Counted from the first letter of the stretch, positions 8,865 through 15,095 are shown. The stretch: 41,721 nucleotides of DNA from Duganella guangzhouensis (GCF_009674535.1 NZ_WKJK01000031.1:1-41721), one strand, 5' to 3'. The notes: generated from the letters alone by a model not told the origin. Translations and numbers: made by a program.

Positions 8865-8932
8865 CACCTCCTATGCGATGACCGGGGGACTTTGTGTTCT
8901 TGATTAGGGTGTGATAAATTCAAGTAACTATT

Positions 8933-9026
8933 TAATAACATGGGAATTTCTCGTCGCTGTCTCGCCAGAAAGTAGTTTTCTGGCGGGATGTTAAGCGACA
9001 TTTAGGGTGCCTAATTTTTGTTATGC
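8933..9026 (+). other. attC-like stem-loop at left end of cassette array (degenerate)
   Basis: GTCGCT (8953-8958) and CGCCAGAAA (8963-8971) pair with TTTCTGGCG (8977-8985) and AGCGAC (8994-8999). This gives a long stem with unpaired bases on one side, as in attC sites. TAATAAC (8933-8939) and GTTATGC (9020-9026) could be the outer R''/R' boxes, but the spacers (13 and 20 bases) are too long for a normal attC. It may be a decayed attC, part of an attI-like region, or a simple terminator. GTTATGC at 9020 is supported as a cassette start because the next attC has the matching R'' GCATAAC. Bases 8865-8932 are AT-rich and show no gene. Confidence 0.35.
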
Positions 9027-9035
9027 GTTTTCCGT

Positions 9036-9335
9036 ATGAATGACCTGAATCAATTGGTAGAGCTACTGGACCGCCCGGACGACAATTACTGGGGCGACGT
9101 GCTGTCGTCGGAAGCGCGAGAAATTATTGATAAAAATATCGATGGAATTTTGTCTTCCGTACTCAACTGCTGGCGTCAGTGGCCAGAGAACCGGCTTGAG
9201 AACTTAGCCTATCTGCTAGGTGACAGTCCTTCTGAAGTTGAGAGGAAGTTGGTGTATGAACTTCTCGATTCTCAGTATGAAAGCGTCGCTTTTAGGGCTA
9301 GAGAGGCCGCTCATGAGTTTGAGTCTCGTGCATAA
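9036..9335 (+). CDS. Cassette 1: small helical protein of unknown function
   Basis: A 99-residue acidic protein starting MNDLNQLVELLDRPDDNYWG. The ATG lies 10 bases after the cassette start, with little room for its own ribosome site. The C-terminal half (ENLAYLLGDSPSEVERKLVYELLDSQYESVAFRAREAAHEF) looks like two or three HEAT-like helices. Similar small helical proteins occur among immunity proteins, but I do not recognise a specific family. The TAA stop sits inside the R'' box of the following attC. A TTG at 9018 would extend it across the recombination core and is unlikely. Confidence 0.7.
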   Translation: MNDLNQLVELLDRPDDNYWGDVLSSEAREIIDKNIDGILSSVLNCWRQWPENRLENLAYLLGDSPSEVERKLVYELLDSQYESVAFRAREAAHEFESRA

Positions 9336-9407
9336 CCATAAGCTCCAGCGGCCGTGCTACCACGGGCGTTGCCCGCTTCCGCACGCCGCTGAGCATACAC
9401 GTTAGAA
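9330..9407 (+). other. attC site 1
   Basis: R'' GCATAAC at 9330-9336 and R' GTTAGAA at 9401-9407, 78 bases in all. The inner arms GCTCCAGCGGCCGTG and CACGCCGCTGAGC pair with two unpaired C residues on one arm, the extrahelical bases expected in attC. A secondary stem in the centre (CGGGCGTTGCCCG) forms the variable terminal structure. Confidence 0.88.
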
Positions 9408-9410
9408 TCC

Positions 9411-9737
9411 ATGGGACCGCTCTACTCATTCGCTCTTATTCTCATCGTCACTGTGGCGTTGGGCGCGGCCGTTTTTACAACGGCGCGCGTTTTCCACCTG
9501 ACACATCCGTTTTTGATTGCACTGGCTTTCCCGGTCGGTGCGGTCGTTGGCGGTGGAGTTTCAGTTCTTCTCGCCGCCCTCGTTATTGGTGTTGGCCCCG
9601 CGCTCAATGGGCAGCAGGCTCTTGGCTATCTCGCGTTTCTTGGTTTTGGGGCGCTTGCTTCTGGTGCGCTATTTGTTTGGTGTTGCAAGTGTTTTCTAAC
9701 ATTCAACTCAACCGGACGCGCTATGCGCGCCGGTTAG
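9411..9737 (+). CDS. Cassette 2: small membrane protein
   Basis: A 108-residue protein starting 3 bases after the GTTAGAA core. It has about three hydrophobic segments (residues 5-22, 32-58, 70-90), so it is probably an inner membrane protein of unknown role. The frame runs into the following attC: the last residues, FNSTGRAMRAG, and the TAG stop are encoded by the recombination site. The C-terminus would therefore change on cassette rearrangement only beyond the crossover, and the stop lies before that point. No family recognised. Confidence 0.68.
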   Translation: MGPLYSFALILIVTVALGAAVFTTARVFHLTHPFLIALAFPVGAVVGGGVSVLLAALVIGVGPALNGQQALGYLAFLGFGALASGALFVWCCKCFLTFNSTGRAMRAG

Positions 9738-9750
9738 TGGCACGTTAAGC
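9694..9750 (+). other. attC site 2
   Basis: R'' TTCTAAC 9694-9700, L'' around CTCAACCGGACGCGC, L' GCGCGCCGGTTAGTG, R' GTTAAGC 9744-9750. At 57 bases it is a compact, classical 59-base-element type. R'' is the exact reverse complement of GTTAGAA at the start of the same cassette. Confidence 0.92.
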
Positions 9751-9817
9751 CTCGCACTACCCACGCACGCGCCCTAGGCGCCATCCGATCCGTGTCCCCT
9801 CGACTGAGAGGTTACCC

Positions 9818-10483
9818 ATGAACACCTATCCACCGCTCGCAGCCCTGTGTTTGAGCCTTGCAGTCAGCATGACTGCCTCAGCGCAGCCCACTGCATTCAG
9901 TTCATACACCGAAGTGATGTCGTCGGACGTCCCTGCCACCATCTTACAGCGAGTCATCGCCAGAGACGGGAAGTCGAAGACCTACACCGATCTTCTCCCT
10001 CTCGATGGCGGCACGGTTGGGATTGCACATTTTGCCGTTGGCGGCCTCTCCAATCTCTATCGCGAGATGAACACGCAGCGCTTCTTTGCCAAACCCACAA
10101 AAGAGATGATTGCAAAGTATTCCTCTGGCTGTCGACCTACAGGAAAGTCTGGAGACGATACGGGTTGGGGCTGCTTTTCGCAGAAGTGGTGGCGCCAAGG
10201 CATGTCGGCATTTTTGTCCTCAGAAGATGCAAAGACGGTTCAGAACAAGGCTTGGGCGCGCATGATGAAACCAACCATCGAGACTGCGCTTGCGCACGGT
10301 TGGACCACACCCCGCCAGCTTGGCATCGCTTTGAGTATTGCAAACTCATCCGGCAGCGAGGGCTTTCAAACGCTGGCGGGCAAGCTGAAGTGGGAAGCAG
10401 AGCCTACGTTGGAGGCCTACGCCAGCAGGAGTCCACACACCGCCCGACGGAGAGACGCACTGGATAGTGTGTACCCAAGATGA
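9818..10483 (+). CDS. Cassette 3: secreted protein, possibly glycosidase/lysozyme-like
   Basis: A 221-residue protein with a signal peptide (MNTYPPLAALCLSLAVSMTASA, cleavage likely after residue 22). The mature part contains GGTVGIAHFAVGGLSNLYREM and DDTGWGCFSQKWWRQGMSAFLSS, then ARMMKPTIETALAHGWTTPRQLGIALSIANSSG. The order of a Gly-rich TVGIAHF block followed by a helical region faintly recalls chitosanase or lysozyme-like folds. The resemblance is not strong enough to name a reaction. A GACTGAGAGG purine stretch lies about 10 bases before the ATG. It is the longest ORF in the array and has a normal-looking export signal. Confidence 0.72.
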   Translation: MNTYPPLAALCLSLAVSMTASAQPTAFSSYTEVMSSDVPATILQRVIARDGKSKTYTDLLPLDGGTVGIAHFAVGGLSNLYREMNTQRFFAKPTKEMIAKYSSGCRPTGKSGDDTGWGCFSQKWWRQGMSAFLSSEDAKTVQNKAWARMMKPTIETALAHGWTTPRQLGIALSIANSSGSEGFQTLAGKLKWEAEPTLEAYASRSPHTARRRDALDSVYPR

Positions 10484-10497
10484 AGAAACCCTGCAAG

Positions 10498-10565
10498 GCC
10501 TAACGGTAGGTTCAACGCGGACAAAAAATGCTTTGCATTTTTGCCGGTTAAGCTGGGTGTTATGC
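10498..10565 (+). other. attC site 3
   Basis: R'' GCCTAAC 10498-10504, L'' near TTCAACGCGGAC, a central AAAAATGC/GCATTTTT hairpin, L' GCCGGTTAAGC, R' GTTATGC 10559-10565. It is 68 bases long. R'' differs by one base from the perfect complement of GTTAAGC at the cassette start. Confidence 0.93.
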
Positions 10566-10635
10566 CGTGCTCAATGAAGATGTGCTCGGGTAAAATCGAT
10601 ATCCAAGCAGCCATTAGGGGCGATCGCCGGAGGTT

Positions 10636-10653
10636 CTCTTGTGACCGCAAGAG
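10636..10653 (+). repeat. Hairpin in cassette 4 leader
   Basis: CTCTTG (10636-10641) and CAAGAG (10648-10653) form a perfect 6-base stem about 30 bases before the TTG start of cassette 4. The hairpin overlaps a GGAGG-preceded nine-codon mini-ORF (GTG at 10641, TAG just before the real ribosome site). It could modulate translation of the cassette gene; this is inference. Confidence 0.3.
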
Positions 10654-10680
10654 CCCATCAATCAGCATAGGGAGTAGAGC

Positions 10681-11307
10681 TTGATCCAGCTTGACAGCCA
10701 AATCGTTTCGGATATCGCGACGCTTGAAGGGATTTACGGAACGCCTGCCGCAGCGTCGATAAAAAAAGAAGTGGCATACATTCATCCGCACTATCGAAAA
10801 TTCATCGAGGCGGCGCCGTTTGCCCTCCTGGCAACAAGCGGATCGGACGGTCTCGATGTGTCGCCCCGAGGTGACCCCGCTGGTTTTGTCCGGGTCCACG
10901 ACGAATTCACCTTGCTCCTTCCCGATCGTCGCGGGAACAATCGAATCGACAGTCTGCGGAATGTCCTGCATGATTCCCGGGTCTCTCTCATCTTTTTGAT
11001 ACCCGGGATTGGGGAAACGTTGCGGGTCAACGGTACTGCATCGATTCAAGTCGATCCGGATTTGCTGTCAACCTTCAGTATCGACGGCAAACCGCCGCTT
11101 TCCGTATTGGTCGTGAAAGTCAACGCGGTGTTTTTCCAGTGCTCACGCGCGATACTGCGTTCGCATCTCTGGGACCCGTCCAAGCATCGGGATCGTGGAG
11201 ATTTGCCGAGCCCTGGAACAATCCTGGGGGATTTGAGTAATGACGAAATTGATGGCCCCAAATATGATGCCGATTTGCCCCGGCGTTTATCCACAACTCT
11301 TTATTGA
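10681..11307 (+). CDS. Cassette 4: pyridoxamine 5'-phosphate oxidase-fold flavoprotein (MSMEG_1061-like)
   Basis: A 208-residue protein with a TTG start behind GGGAGTAGAGC. It has the split-barrel PPOX fold: HPHYRKFIEAAPFALLATSGSDGLDVSPRGDPAGFV near residues 36-70, then LLLPDRRGNNRIDSLRNVL near 79-97, and GIGETLRVNGTASI near 109-122. This pattern belongs to the FMN-dependent PPOX subfamily of MSMEG_1061, predicted to reduce or oxidise small substrates with bound FMN; no substrate is known from the sequence. Between its stop and the next attC lie about 195 bases (11308-11501) in which I see no gene, only an imperfect repeat of TGCCGATTTG. Confidence 0.83.
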   Translation: MIQLDSQIVSDIATLEGIYGTPAAASIKKEVAYIHPHYRKFIEAAPFALLATSGSDGLDVSPRGDPAGFVRVHDEFTLLLPDRRGNNRIDSLRNVLHDSRVSLIFLIPGIGETLRVNGTASIQVDPDLLSTFSIDGKPPLSVLVVKVNAVFFQCSRAILRSHLWDPSKHRDRGDLPSPGTILGDLSNDEIDGPKYDADLPRRLSTTLY

Positions 11308-11501
11308 TCTCGGCAGCGTCGCTGATTCGTGCACTTAGTGCCGATTTGTCGCGGCATTTTGTGTGATGCCATGGGCTCAATGAGCAGCAATGGAGTCACT
11401 AATTGACCTTGGCAGCTCATTCGTCCCGGAAAAAGGGTATTGGAAACGACGGACGCGCCAAAAGTGCAATTGATCTGCTGGAGCCAATTGATGACCAGGC
11501 A

Positions 11502-11561
11502 GCCTAACCCTTCCTTCAGGCCGACGCGCCGACGGCGGTCCGCTTCAGTCAAACATTATGC
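11502..11561 (+). other. attC site 4 (degenerate R' box)
   Basis: R'' GCCTAAC 11502-11508; inner arms CTTCAGGCCGACGC and GCGGTCCGCTTCAG; R' reads ATTATGC 11555-11561, where the normally invariant first G is A. The site may recombine poorly. The TTATGC part belongs to the next cassette, and it matches that cassette's R''. Confidence 0.65.
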
Positions 11562-12106
11562 CTTTTGATATGACGGTATCTTTGCTTTCCGCTTCCGATT
11601 ACGCCAATCGCGTTCTGAAGGTTAACCATGCCGGTGAAAACGGGGCAGTGAACATTTATCGCGGTCAAATTTTTGCGGCCCGTATCACGGCGTCGGACAT
11701 GCTCGACGAGTTGAGGGAGTTTAAGTCTCACGAAGAAAAGCATCGCGCGATTTTCTGGTCCGAGTTGCAACGCCGTGAGAGGCCTCGCTGCAAGAGCTAC
11801 TTCCTGTGCGGGATTGGTGGTTTTTTCTTGGGACTTGTCACTGGTTTTTTCGGTAGTCGGGCCATCGCTGCAACAACCGTCACAGTCGAGCGTGTCGTAC
11901 TGGGGCATTTGGAGGAACAACTTATTTTGCTCCGCGATATAGATTCTGCCGCCTATGAGGCAATTTCCTCCATAGTCGAAGAGGAAAGGCTACATCACGA
12001 ACAATCTGCAGCGTATATCAAACATGATCAATTTTGGCCTAAGGTTCTAACTCCTTTCGTAGCTGGATCTACAGAGGTCGTTATATGGCTCGGCATGCGC
12101 CTATAA
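11558..12106 (+). CDS. Cassette 5: COQ7-type di-iron hydroxylase (demethoxyubiquinone hydroxylase family)
   Basis: A 182-residue protein; the ATG at 11558 lies inside the recombination core TTATGC, and an alternative ATG is at 11570. All di-iron ligand motifs of COQ7 are present: VNHAGENGAVNIYRGQI (first Glu), FKSHEEKH (ExxH), GHLEEQL, and EEERLHHE (ExxH). In this family the di-iron centre hydroxylates demethoxyubiquinone at C6 in ubiquinone synthesis. A hydrophobic Gly/Phe-rich segment (YFLCGIGGFFLGLVTGFFG) lies near residues 72-90, suiting membrane contact. It lacks the longer N-terminal part of the usual betaproteobacterial Coq7, consistent with a foreign subtype. Whether it acts on ubiquinone here is unknown. 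Confidence 0.85.
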   Translation: MPFDMTVSLLSASDYANRVLKVNHAGENGAVNIYRGQIFAARITASDMLDELREFKSHEEKHRAIFWSELQRRERPRCKSYFLCGIGGFFLGLVTGFFGSRAIAATTVTVERVVLGHLEEQLILLRDIDSAAYEAISSIVEEERLHHEQSAAYIKHDQFWPKVLTPFVAGSTEVVIWLGMRL

Positions 12107-12107
12107 T

Positions 12108-12164
12108 GCATAACAATCAATTCCAGTGAGCGCCTGCCGGCGCCGCTGAATAACCGGGTTGAGA
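12108..12164 (+). other. attC site 5
   Basis: R'' GCATAAC 12108-12114, L'' ATTCCAGTGAGCGCC, L' GGCGCCGCTGAAT, R' GTTGAGA 12158-12164. The two arms pair with an extra C and A on the L'' side, the typical asymmetric unpaired bases. It is 57 bases long, and R'' is the complement of the TTATGC start at 11556. Confidence 0.87.
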
Positions 12165-12182
12165 GATAGGAGGGGAGCTGTA

Positions 12183-12482
12183 ATGGTTGGGAAGTTCATG
12201 CGGCGCGCGGCGGTGATTGATACGATCAAGAGTGAAGAGCGTACCAACGCCATTCAAAAGCGTAACGGGACAAATCATCCCGTTACGACGACGATGTGTG
12301 GCTGCCCCGATCCTAATTGTGGTGCTTGGCACACGATTCGAACCGAGCGCACTTTGCCTTCGGCGTCGGAAGCCGACGCTACGCTCACAGTGCGTAATTC
12401 TGCACAACGCACTGAGGAACGCGCCGCCAAAGCCCAACCAGACAATCAACCCGGACGCGTTAAAGTCCGCCGGCTACTCTGA
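12183..12482 (+). CDS. Cassette 6: small Cys-containing protein, C-terminus encoded by attC
   Basis: A 99-residue protein, start chosen at the ATG behind a strong AGGAGG (about 12168). It contains a compact CGCPDPNCGAWH motif near residues 39-50 that could bind a metal, flanked by basic and polar sequence; no family recognised. The frame continues through most of attC 6, so the last residues (DNQPGRVKVRRLL) and the TGA come from the recombination site. It is the second cassette here with this property. Confidence 0.6.
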   Translation: MVGKFMRRAAVIDTIKSEERTNAIQKRNGTNHPVTTTMCGCPDPNCGAWHTIRTERTLPSASEADATLTVRNSAQRTEERAAKAQPDNQPGRVKVRRLL

Positions 12483-12492
12483 ATCGTTAGAC
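12432..12492 (+). other. attC site 6
   Basis: R'' GCCCAAC 12432-12438, L'' ATCAACCCGGACGCG, L' near CGCCGGCTACTC, R' GTTAGAC 12486-12492; 61 bases. R'' is an imperfect complement of GTTGAGA at the cassette start (5 of 7 bases). Confidence 0.78.
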
Positions 12493-12497
12493 CGTAC

Positions 12498-12830
12498 ATG
12501 CTGCCGACTCCTCAATTCACTGCAGATCTGTCCTTCCATTTCCGAGGACACGGGGTCGATCGTCGTCGTTGGTTTCTGTTTGACGAATCGCTTCATCGTC
12601 GCGTGCCAATGCAAATGGCTGGCGTTGATGGTCTGAATACCGTGGGGATGTGGGTCGATAAAGCACATACCTTTCATGCCGGGGAGTCTGTACGCGTTCG
12701 TTGTGTCGTGATCGCGCCTGACCTGTTCTCCTCAGTGGTAAAGCCCGGAGTCGAATTCGAACTGTGGGATGGTGGTTTCTTTGCAAGCGGTGTGGTTTGC
12801 GAGCGCGTTGACGCTGGGTGGCCGAAATGA
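12498..12830 (+). CDS. Cassette 7: small beta-rich protein of unknown function
   Basis: A 110-residue protein whose ATG is 5 bases after GTTAGAC, leaving no obvious ribosome site of its own. The second half, AGESVRVRCVVIAPDLFSSVVKPGVEFELWDGGFFASGVV, reads like a small beta barrel of the type seen in EF-Tu domain 2/3-like proteins. This is only a faint resemblance, and no family is assigned. The N-terminus carries an FRGHGVDRRRWF segment. The TGA stop ends one base before the attC R'' box. Confidence 0.65.
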   Translation: MLPTPQFTADLSFHFRGHGVDRRRWFLFDESLHRRVPMQMAGVDGLNTVGMWVDKAHTFHAGESVRVRCVVIAPDLFSSVVKPGVEFELWDGGFFASGVVCERVDAGWPK

Positions 12831-12831
12831 A

Positions 12832-12903
12832 GTCTAATCTTTCAAGCAACCGGACGGCTTACGCGCTGCGCGCTCCAGCCGCCGTTTATCACACGCGTTG
12901 GAC
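12832..12903 (+). other. attC site 7
   Basis: R'' GTCTAAT 12832-12838 (one base off the complement of GTTAGAC), L'' CAACCGGACGGCT, central GCGCTGCGCGC hairpin, L' AGCCGCCGTTTATC, R' GTTGGAC 12897-12903; 72 bases. Confidence 0.85.
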
Positions 12904-12906
12904 CAC

Positions 12907-13245
12907 ATGAGTGACTTCGCCGTACAACAAGAGACTTGCCATCGTTTTGACGCTGCCTTCGTGGCTTACGATCAAATGGAGAAGGTCGGGATTGCGCTTG
13001 CGACCTTGTCTGAGCTTCCTTTGAATGCACTTAGGGTCAAGCCGCTGGACGGGGTGTCGGGTTGGTACATTTGGGGTGGCGAGTATTCCGCCGCTGGTGA
13101 TTTCTTTTTACCGCTCCATATTGCGCATATTGAAGATTACTGCGCGTTGATCGTTCCTTACCTCGGGCTGGCGCCCGGTTGGCGTGTGCAATTGGCGCCA
13201 GGGCATGAAGATGTTTGGTTTGATGAAAGCACTGCGAGTGAATAG
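12907..13245 (+). CDS. Cassette 8: small acidic protein, possibly immunity-like
   Basis: A 112-residue protein starting MSDFAVQQETCHRFDAAFV, the ATG 3 bases after the recombination core. The C-terminal half has a distinctive pattern, SGWYIWGGEYS...DFFLPLHIAHIEDY...VPYLGLAPGWRVQL...EDVWFDES. I associate it with small proteins encoded near polymorphic-toxin immunity genes (Imm33-like style). The assignment is tentative, and no toxin gene is in the array. The protein is rich in acidic and aromatic residues and has no signal peptide or membrane segment. Confidence 0.65.
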   Translation: MSDFAVQQETCHRFDAAFVAYDQMEKVGIALATLSELPLNALRVKPLDGVSGWYIWGGEYSAAGDFFLPLHIAHIEDYCALIVPYLGLAPGWRVQLAPGHEDVWFDESTASE

Positions 13246-13251
13246 CTATTT

Positions 13252-13328
13252 GCTCAACTATTCCCTCAATCGGGCCACTGCATCGCTTCGGGCTGCAGCG
13301 TCCGGTTACGTCCAGCGTTGGGTTAGGT
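13252..13328 (+). other. attC site 8 (two overlapping R' cores)
   Basis: R'' GCTCAAC 13252-13258; arms CAATCGGGCCACTGCA and TGCAGCGTCCGGTTACG. Two possible R' boxes overlap: GTTGGGT 13317-13323, at normal spacing from L', and GTTAGGT 13322-13328, the better partner of the next R'' GCCTAAC. Which one is the crossover point cannot be decided by eye. Confidence 0.75.
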
Positions 13329-13337
13329 CTCGGCGTC

Positions 13338-13877
13338 ATGAACAATCCATCTGAACACATTTTGAAGTCAGATCCCAGCAAACTATTGGTCTGGGTTCGG
13401 CGTCAATTCGCTGGTGAGATACCCATGCAGCCGAACTTCAACTGGCACGGGCTCGCAGAGGCGGCGGGTCTTCGTTCAGGGGCTTCTGCAGATGCTTGTG
13501 AGTGGGCACAGCTATCAGTTTCTGTTTATTCATGGCTCGCGCAACAGGCCGATACGCATGCTAGTTCTAGTTTTAGTTTCAAACAATCTGAAATGATGAT
13601 TCGCGCGCGCCAAATCCGTAGCTTTGGTTCGCATGCGGGGCACCCTGTTCGGGATTCGCAGGATGTTTTAGATTGGTTTGAAAGCGAGCGTCGTTTTTCA
13701 TTGGTCGAGGCAACCGTACTAGTCCAAGATTGGAGAACACTACCAATCGACGAAATGCGCAAACTTCGCCGTATAAAAAATGTACTGTCTGTGCTTGCTG
13801 TTATCTGGGATGAGTTATCTATGGAGTGCAGGAATGACCTTCAGGGCTGGGCCAACCTGAAAACTAAACTACCCTAA
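13338..13877 (+). CDS. Cassette 9: unknown 179-residue protein
   Basis: Starts MNNPSEHILKSDPSKLLVW shortly after the recombination core. It is a soluble-looking, helix-rich protein with several Trp-containing segments (NFNWHGLAEAAGL, EWAQLSVSVYSWLAQQ, LDWFESERRF, WANLKTKLP at the end). There is no signal peptide, membrane segment or known catalytic motif, and no family recognised. Codon use is less GC-biased than in the flanking chromosome, as elsewhere in the array. Confidence 0.7.
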   Translation: MNNPSEHILKSDPSKLLVWVRRQFAGEIPMQPNFNWHGLAEAAGLRSGASADACEWAQLSVSVYSWLAQQADTHASSSFSFKQSEMMIRARQIRSFGSHAGHPVRDSQDVLDWFESERRFSLVEATVLVQDWRTLPIDEMRKLRRIKNVLSVLAVIWDELSMECRNDLQGWANLKTKLP

Positions 13878-13880
13878 AAT

Positions 13881-13940
13881 GCCTAACCACTTCATCAACG
13901 CGGACGCGCTAACGCACTCCGGTTATGCCAACTGTTAGAG
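13881..13940 (+). other. attC site 9
   Basis: R'' GCCTAAC 13881-13887, L'' ATCAACGCGGACGCGC, L' GCACTCCGGTTATGCC, R' GTTAGAG 13934-13940; 60 bases. An in-frame ATG at 13925 within the site is an artefact of the L' sequence rather than a likely start. Confidence 0.85.
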
Positions 13941-13945
13941 GCAAA

Positions 13946-14251
13946 ATGTTGCGCCTGTCTATGCTCATCGTTTTGGCCCTGGCGGCTTCAATTGGACATG
14001 CTGAGGCCGATTTGCTGGCGGATCTAACTAAGGGGCAACCGAAGGATGTGGCTGCCATTGCTGCACGTATCGCCACATGCGCTCATTTCTCCGGTGAGGA
14101 ATCGTACGACACCGCGCGTCGGCGGGAGATCGCTGCAGCAATGAAGAAGTACCGCTGCGAGACGCTCGAAAAAGACGAGGCCGTAGTCCGTAGGCGCTAT
14201 AAGGACAATCCTGCGGTACTTGGCATTCTTCAAAAGGCCCATGAATGGTAA
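13946..14251 (+). CDS. Cassette 10: small exported protein
   Basis: A 101-residue protein; the ATG at 13946, 5 bases after the core, gives a clean signal peptide MLRLSMLIVLALAASIGHAEA. The mature part is charged and helical (IAARIATCAHFSGEESYDTARRREIAAAMKKYRCETLEKDEAVVRRRYKDNP) with two cysteines that could form a disulfide in the periplasm. This resembles small conserved hypothetical exported proteins, but I cannot name a function. A start at 13925 would put attC-coded residues before the signal peptide. Confidence 0.7.
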   Translation: MLRLSMLIVLALAASIGHAEADLLADLTKGQPKDVAAIAARIATCAHFSGEESYDTARRREIAAAMKKYRCETLEKDEAVVRRRYKDNPAVLGILQKAHEW

Positions 14252-14284
14252 GCGTCATTTTGCGTACTCAATATCTGATTTTAA

Positions 14285-14375
14285 AATCAAGCGGACGCGA
14301 TGCAGCAGGCCTTGTCCACTTCCTCGCGGCACTGAGCAATCACGTTTGCCCCCATATTATTTTGAAACGTTGAGC
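14285..14375 (+). other. Degenerate attC-like site 10
   Basis: AATCAAGCGGACGCG (14285-14299) is a typical L'' box, and CGCGA (14296-14300) pairs with TCGCG (14324-14328). GTTGAGC at 14369-14375 is a good R' box, three bases before the next ATG as in other cassettes. A convincing R'' is missing, and L' is poor, so the site is probably decayed. Confidence 0.4.
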
Positions 14376-14378
14376 GAC

Positions 14379-14594
14379 ATGAAGATACAGGACGATCACA
14401 TAGTCGAAGAGCCGGAGCAGGTTACGCGGTTTGTTTGTGGTGCCATTCTTGGCGCTCTGGTAGGCATAGCTCTGATTGTTTTATGTGGAATCCAGTCATT
14501 CGTGGCCGCAGCTGCAGTCTTTGTCATACCGATGGTCGGGTGTGGTGTTCTGGCGCTTTATTGGGGGGGATCGTTTTTGGAAAGAGGTCGTTGA
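14379..14594 (+). CDS. Cassette 11a: 71-residue membrane protein
   Basis: Starts MKIQDDHIVEEPEQV, then two close hydrophobic segments (about residues 18-36 and 40-61), ending GGSFLERGR. It is likely a small inner membrane hairpin protein of unknown role. The start is three bases after the GTTGAGC core. Its TGA is directly followed by a GTG that opens the next reading frame, so the two were probably translated together. A longer ORF from 14220 crosses the recombination site and is not preferred. Confidence 0.6.
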   Translation: MKIQDDHIVEEPEQVTRFVCGAILGALVGIALIVLCGIQSFVAAAAVFVIPMVGCGVLALYWGGSFLERGR

Positions 14595-15095
14595 GTGGCT
14601 CGTTCACGTTTGATGATATTTCTCGCGCTGGTCTTGTCGCCGTTGTCTGCCGGTGCGGAATTAAGCGGTGCAATCGCGACAGAGTCGCGCGATGCGGCGT
14701 CTGCCTATATCGGGACCAACAATTTTATTGTGGGGCGCATGGCGGTTGAGTGTTTTGGTCTGTTGGAGCGTCCTCAGCCGCCTCAGGAATACGCTGCGCA
14801 GTGGCGATAGCGGAATGCATCGTTCTACGCTGCTTCGGTTGCTTACATGGGGCAGCGGTTGAAGGAGGCGGAGCAGTCGGGTGGTCCTGCTGCGAAAGAT
14901 GCGGTGCTATCTACTTACACGGCGGCGGTTCGCAATAATGGGGCTGCCACCGTGGCTGACTTTTTCAGGAAAGGCGAGAAGATGGAGGTTTGTCTGCGCG
15001 TCATTGGGCTGATGGATGGCGGGGCATTTGATATTAAGCCGGGCACGCCGATGCACCCAGAACTCCAGGCGCTCGTACAGTACTTTGAGCGCTAA
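14595..15095 (+). pseudogene. Cassette 11b: exported protein gene interrupted by an in-frame TAG
   Basis: Starting at GTG 14595, the frame encodes a signal peptide (MARSRLMIFLALVLSPLSAGA) and runs to a TAG at 14808-14810. It then continues in the same frame (252 bases from 14595 to the ATG at 14847) to TAA at 15093-15095. Residues on both sides read as one protein: ...EYAAQWR, stop, RNASFYAASVAYMGQRLKEAEQ... The simplest reading is a single nonsense change in a 166-codon gene, for example GAG or CAG to TAG. The downstream part could still be made from the ATG at 14847, but without export. Function unknown. The final TAA lies inside the R''-like box of a degenerate attC. Confidence 0.7.

Noticed and set aside
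7727..8881. Long plus-strand ORF (384 codons) rich in Arg and Pro
   Set aside because: Out-of-frame reading of the CoA-transferase gene; composition is that of a GC-rich shadow frame with no recognisable domain.
8865..9019. A truncated integrase gene or a classical attI site at the left end of the array
   Set aside because: No reading frame with tyrosine recombinase motifs is present on either strand; only the attC-like stem-loop listed above can be supported.
12217..12636. Plus-strand ORF spanning cassettes 6 and 7
   Set aside because: It crosses an attC site and is out of frame with the two ORFs that have good starts; no recognisable domain.
14220..14594. 124-codon ORF starting in cassette 10 and running into the 71-residue membrane protein
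   Set aside because: It crosses the attC-like site 10 and overlaps the preceding gene; the ATG at 14379, three bases after GTTGAGC, matches the start layout of the other cassettes.
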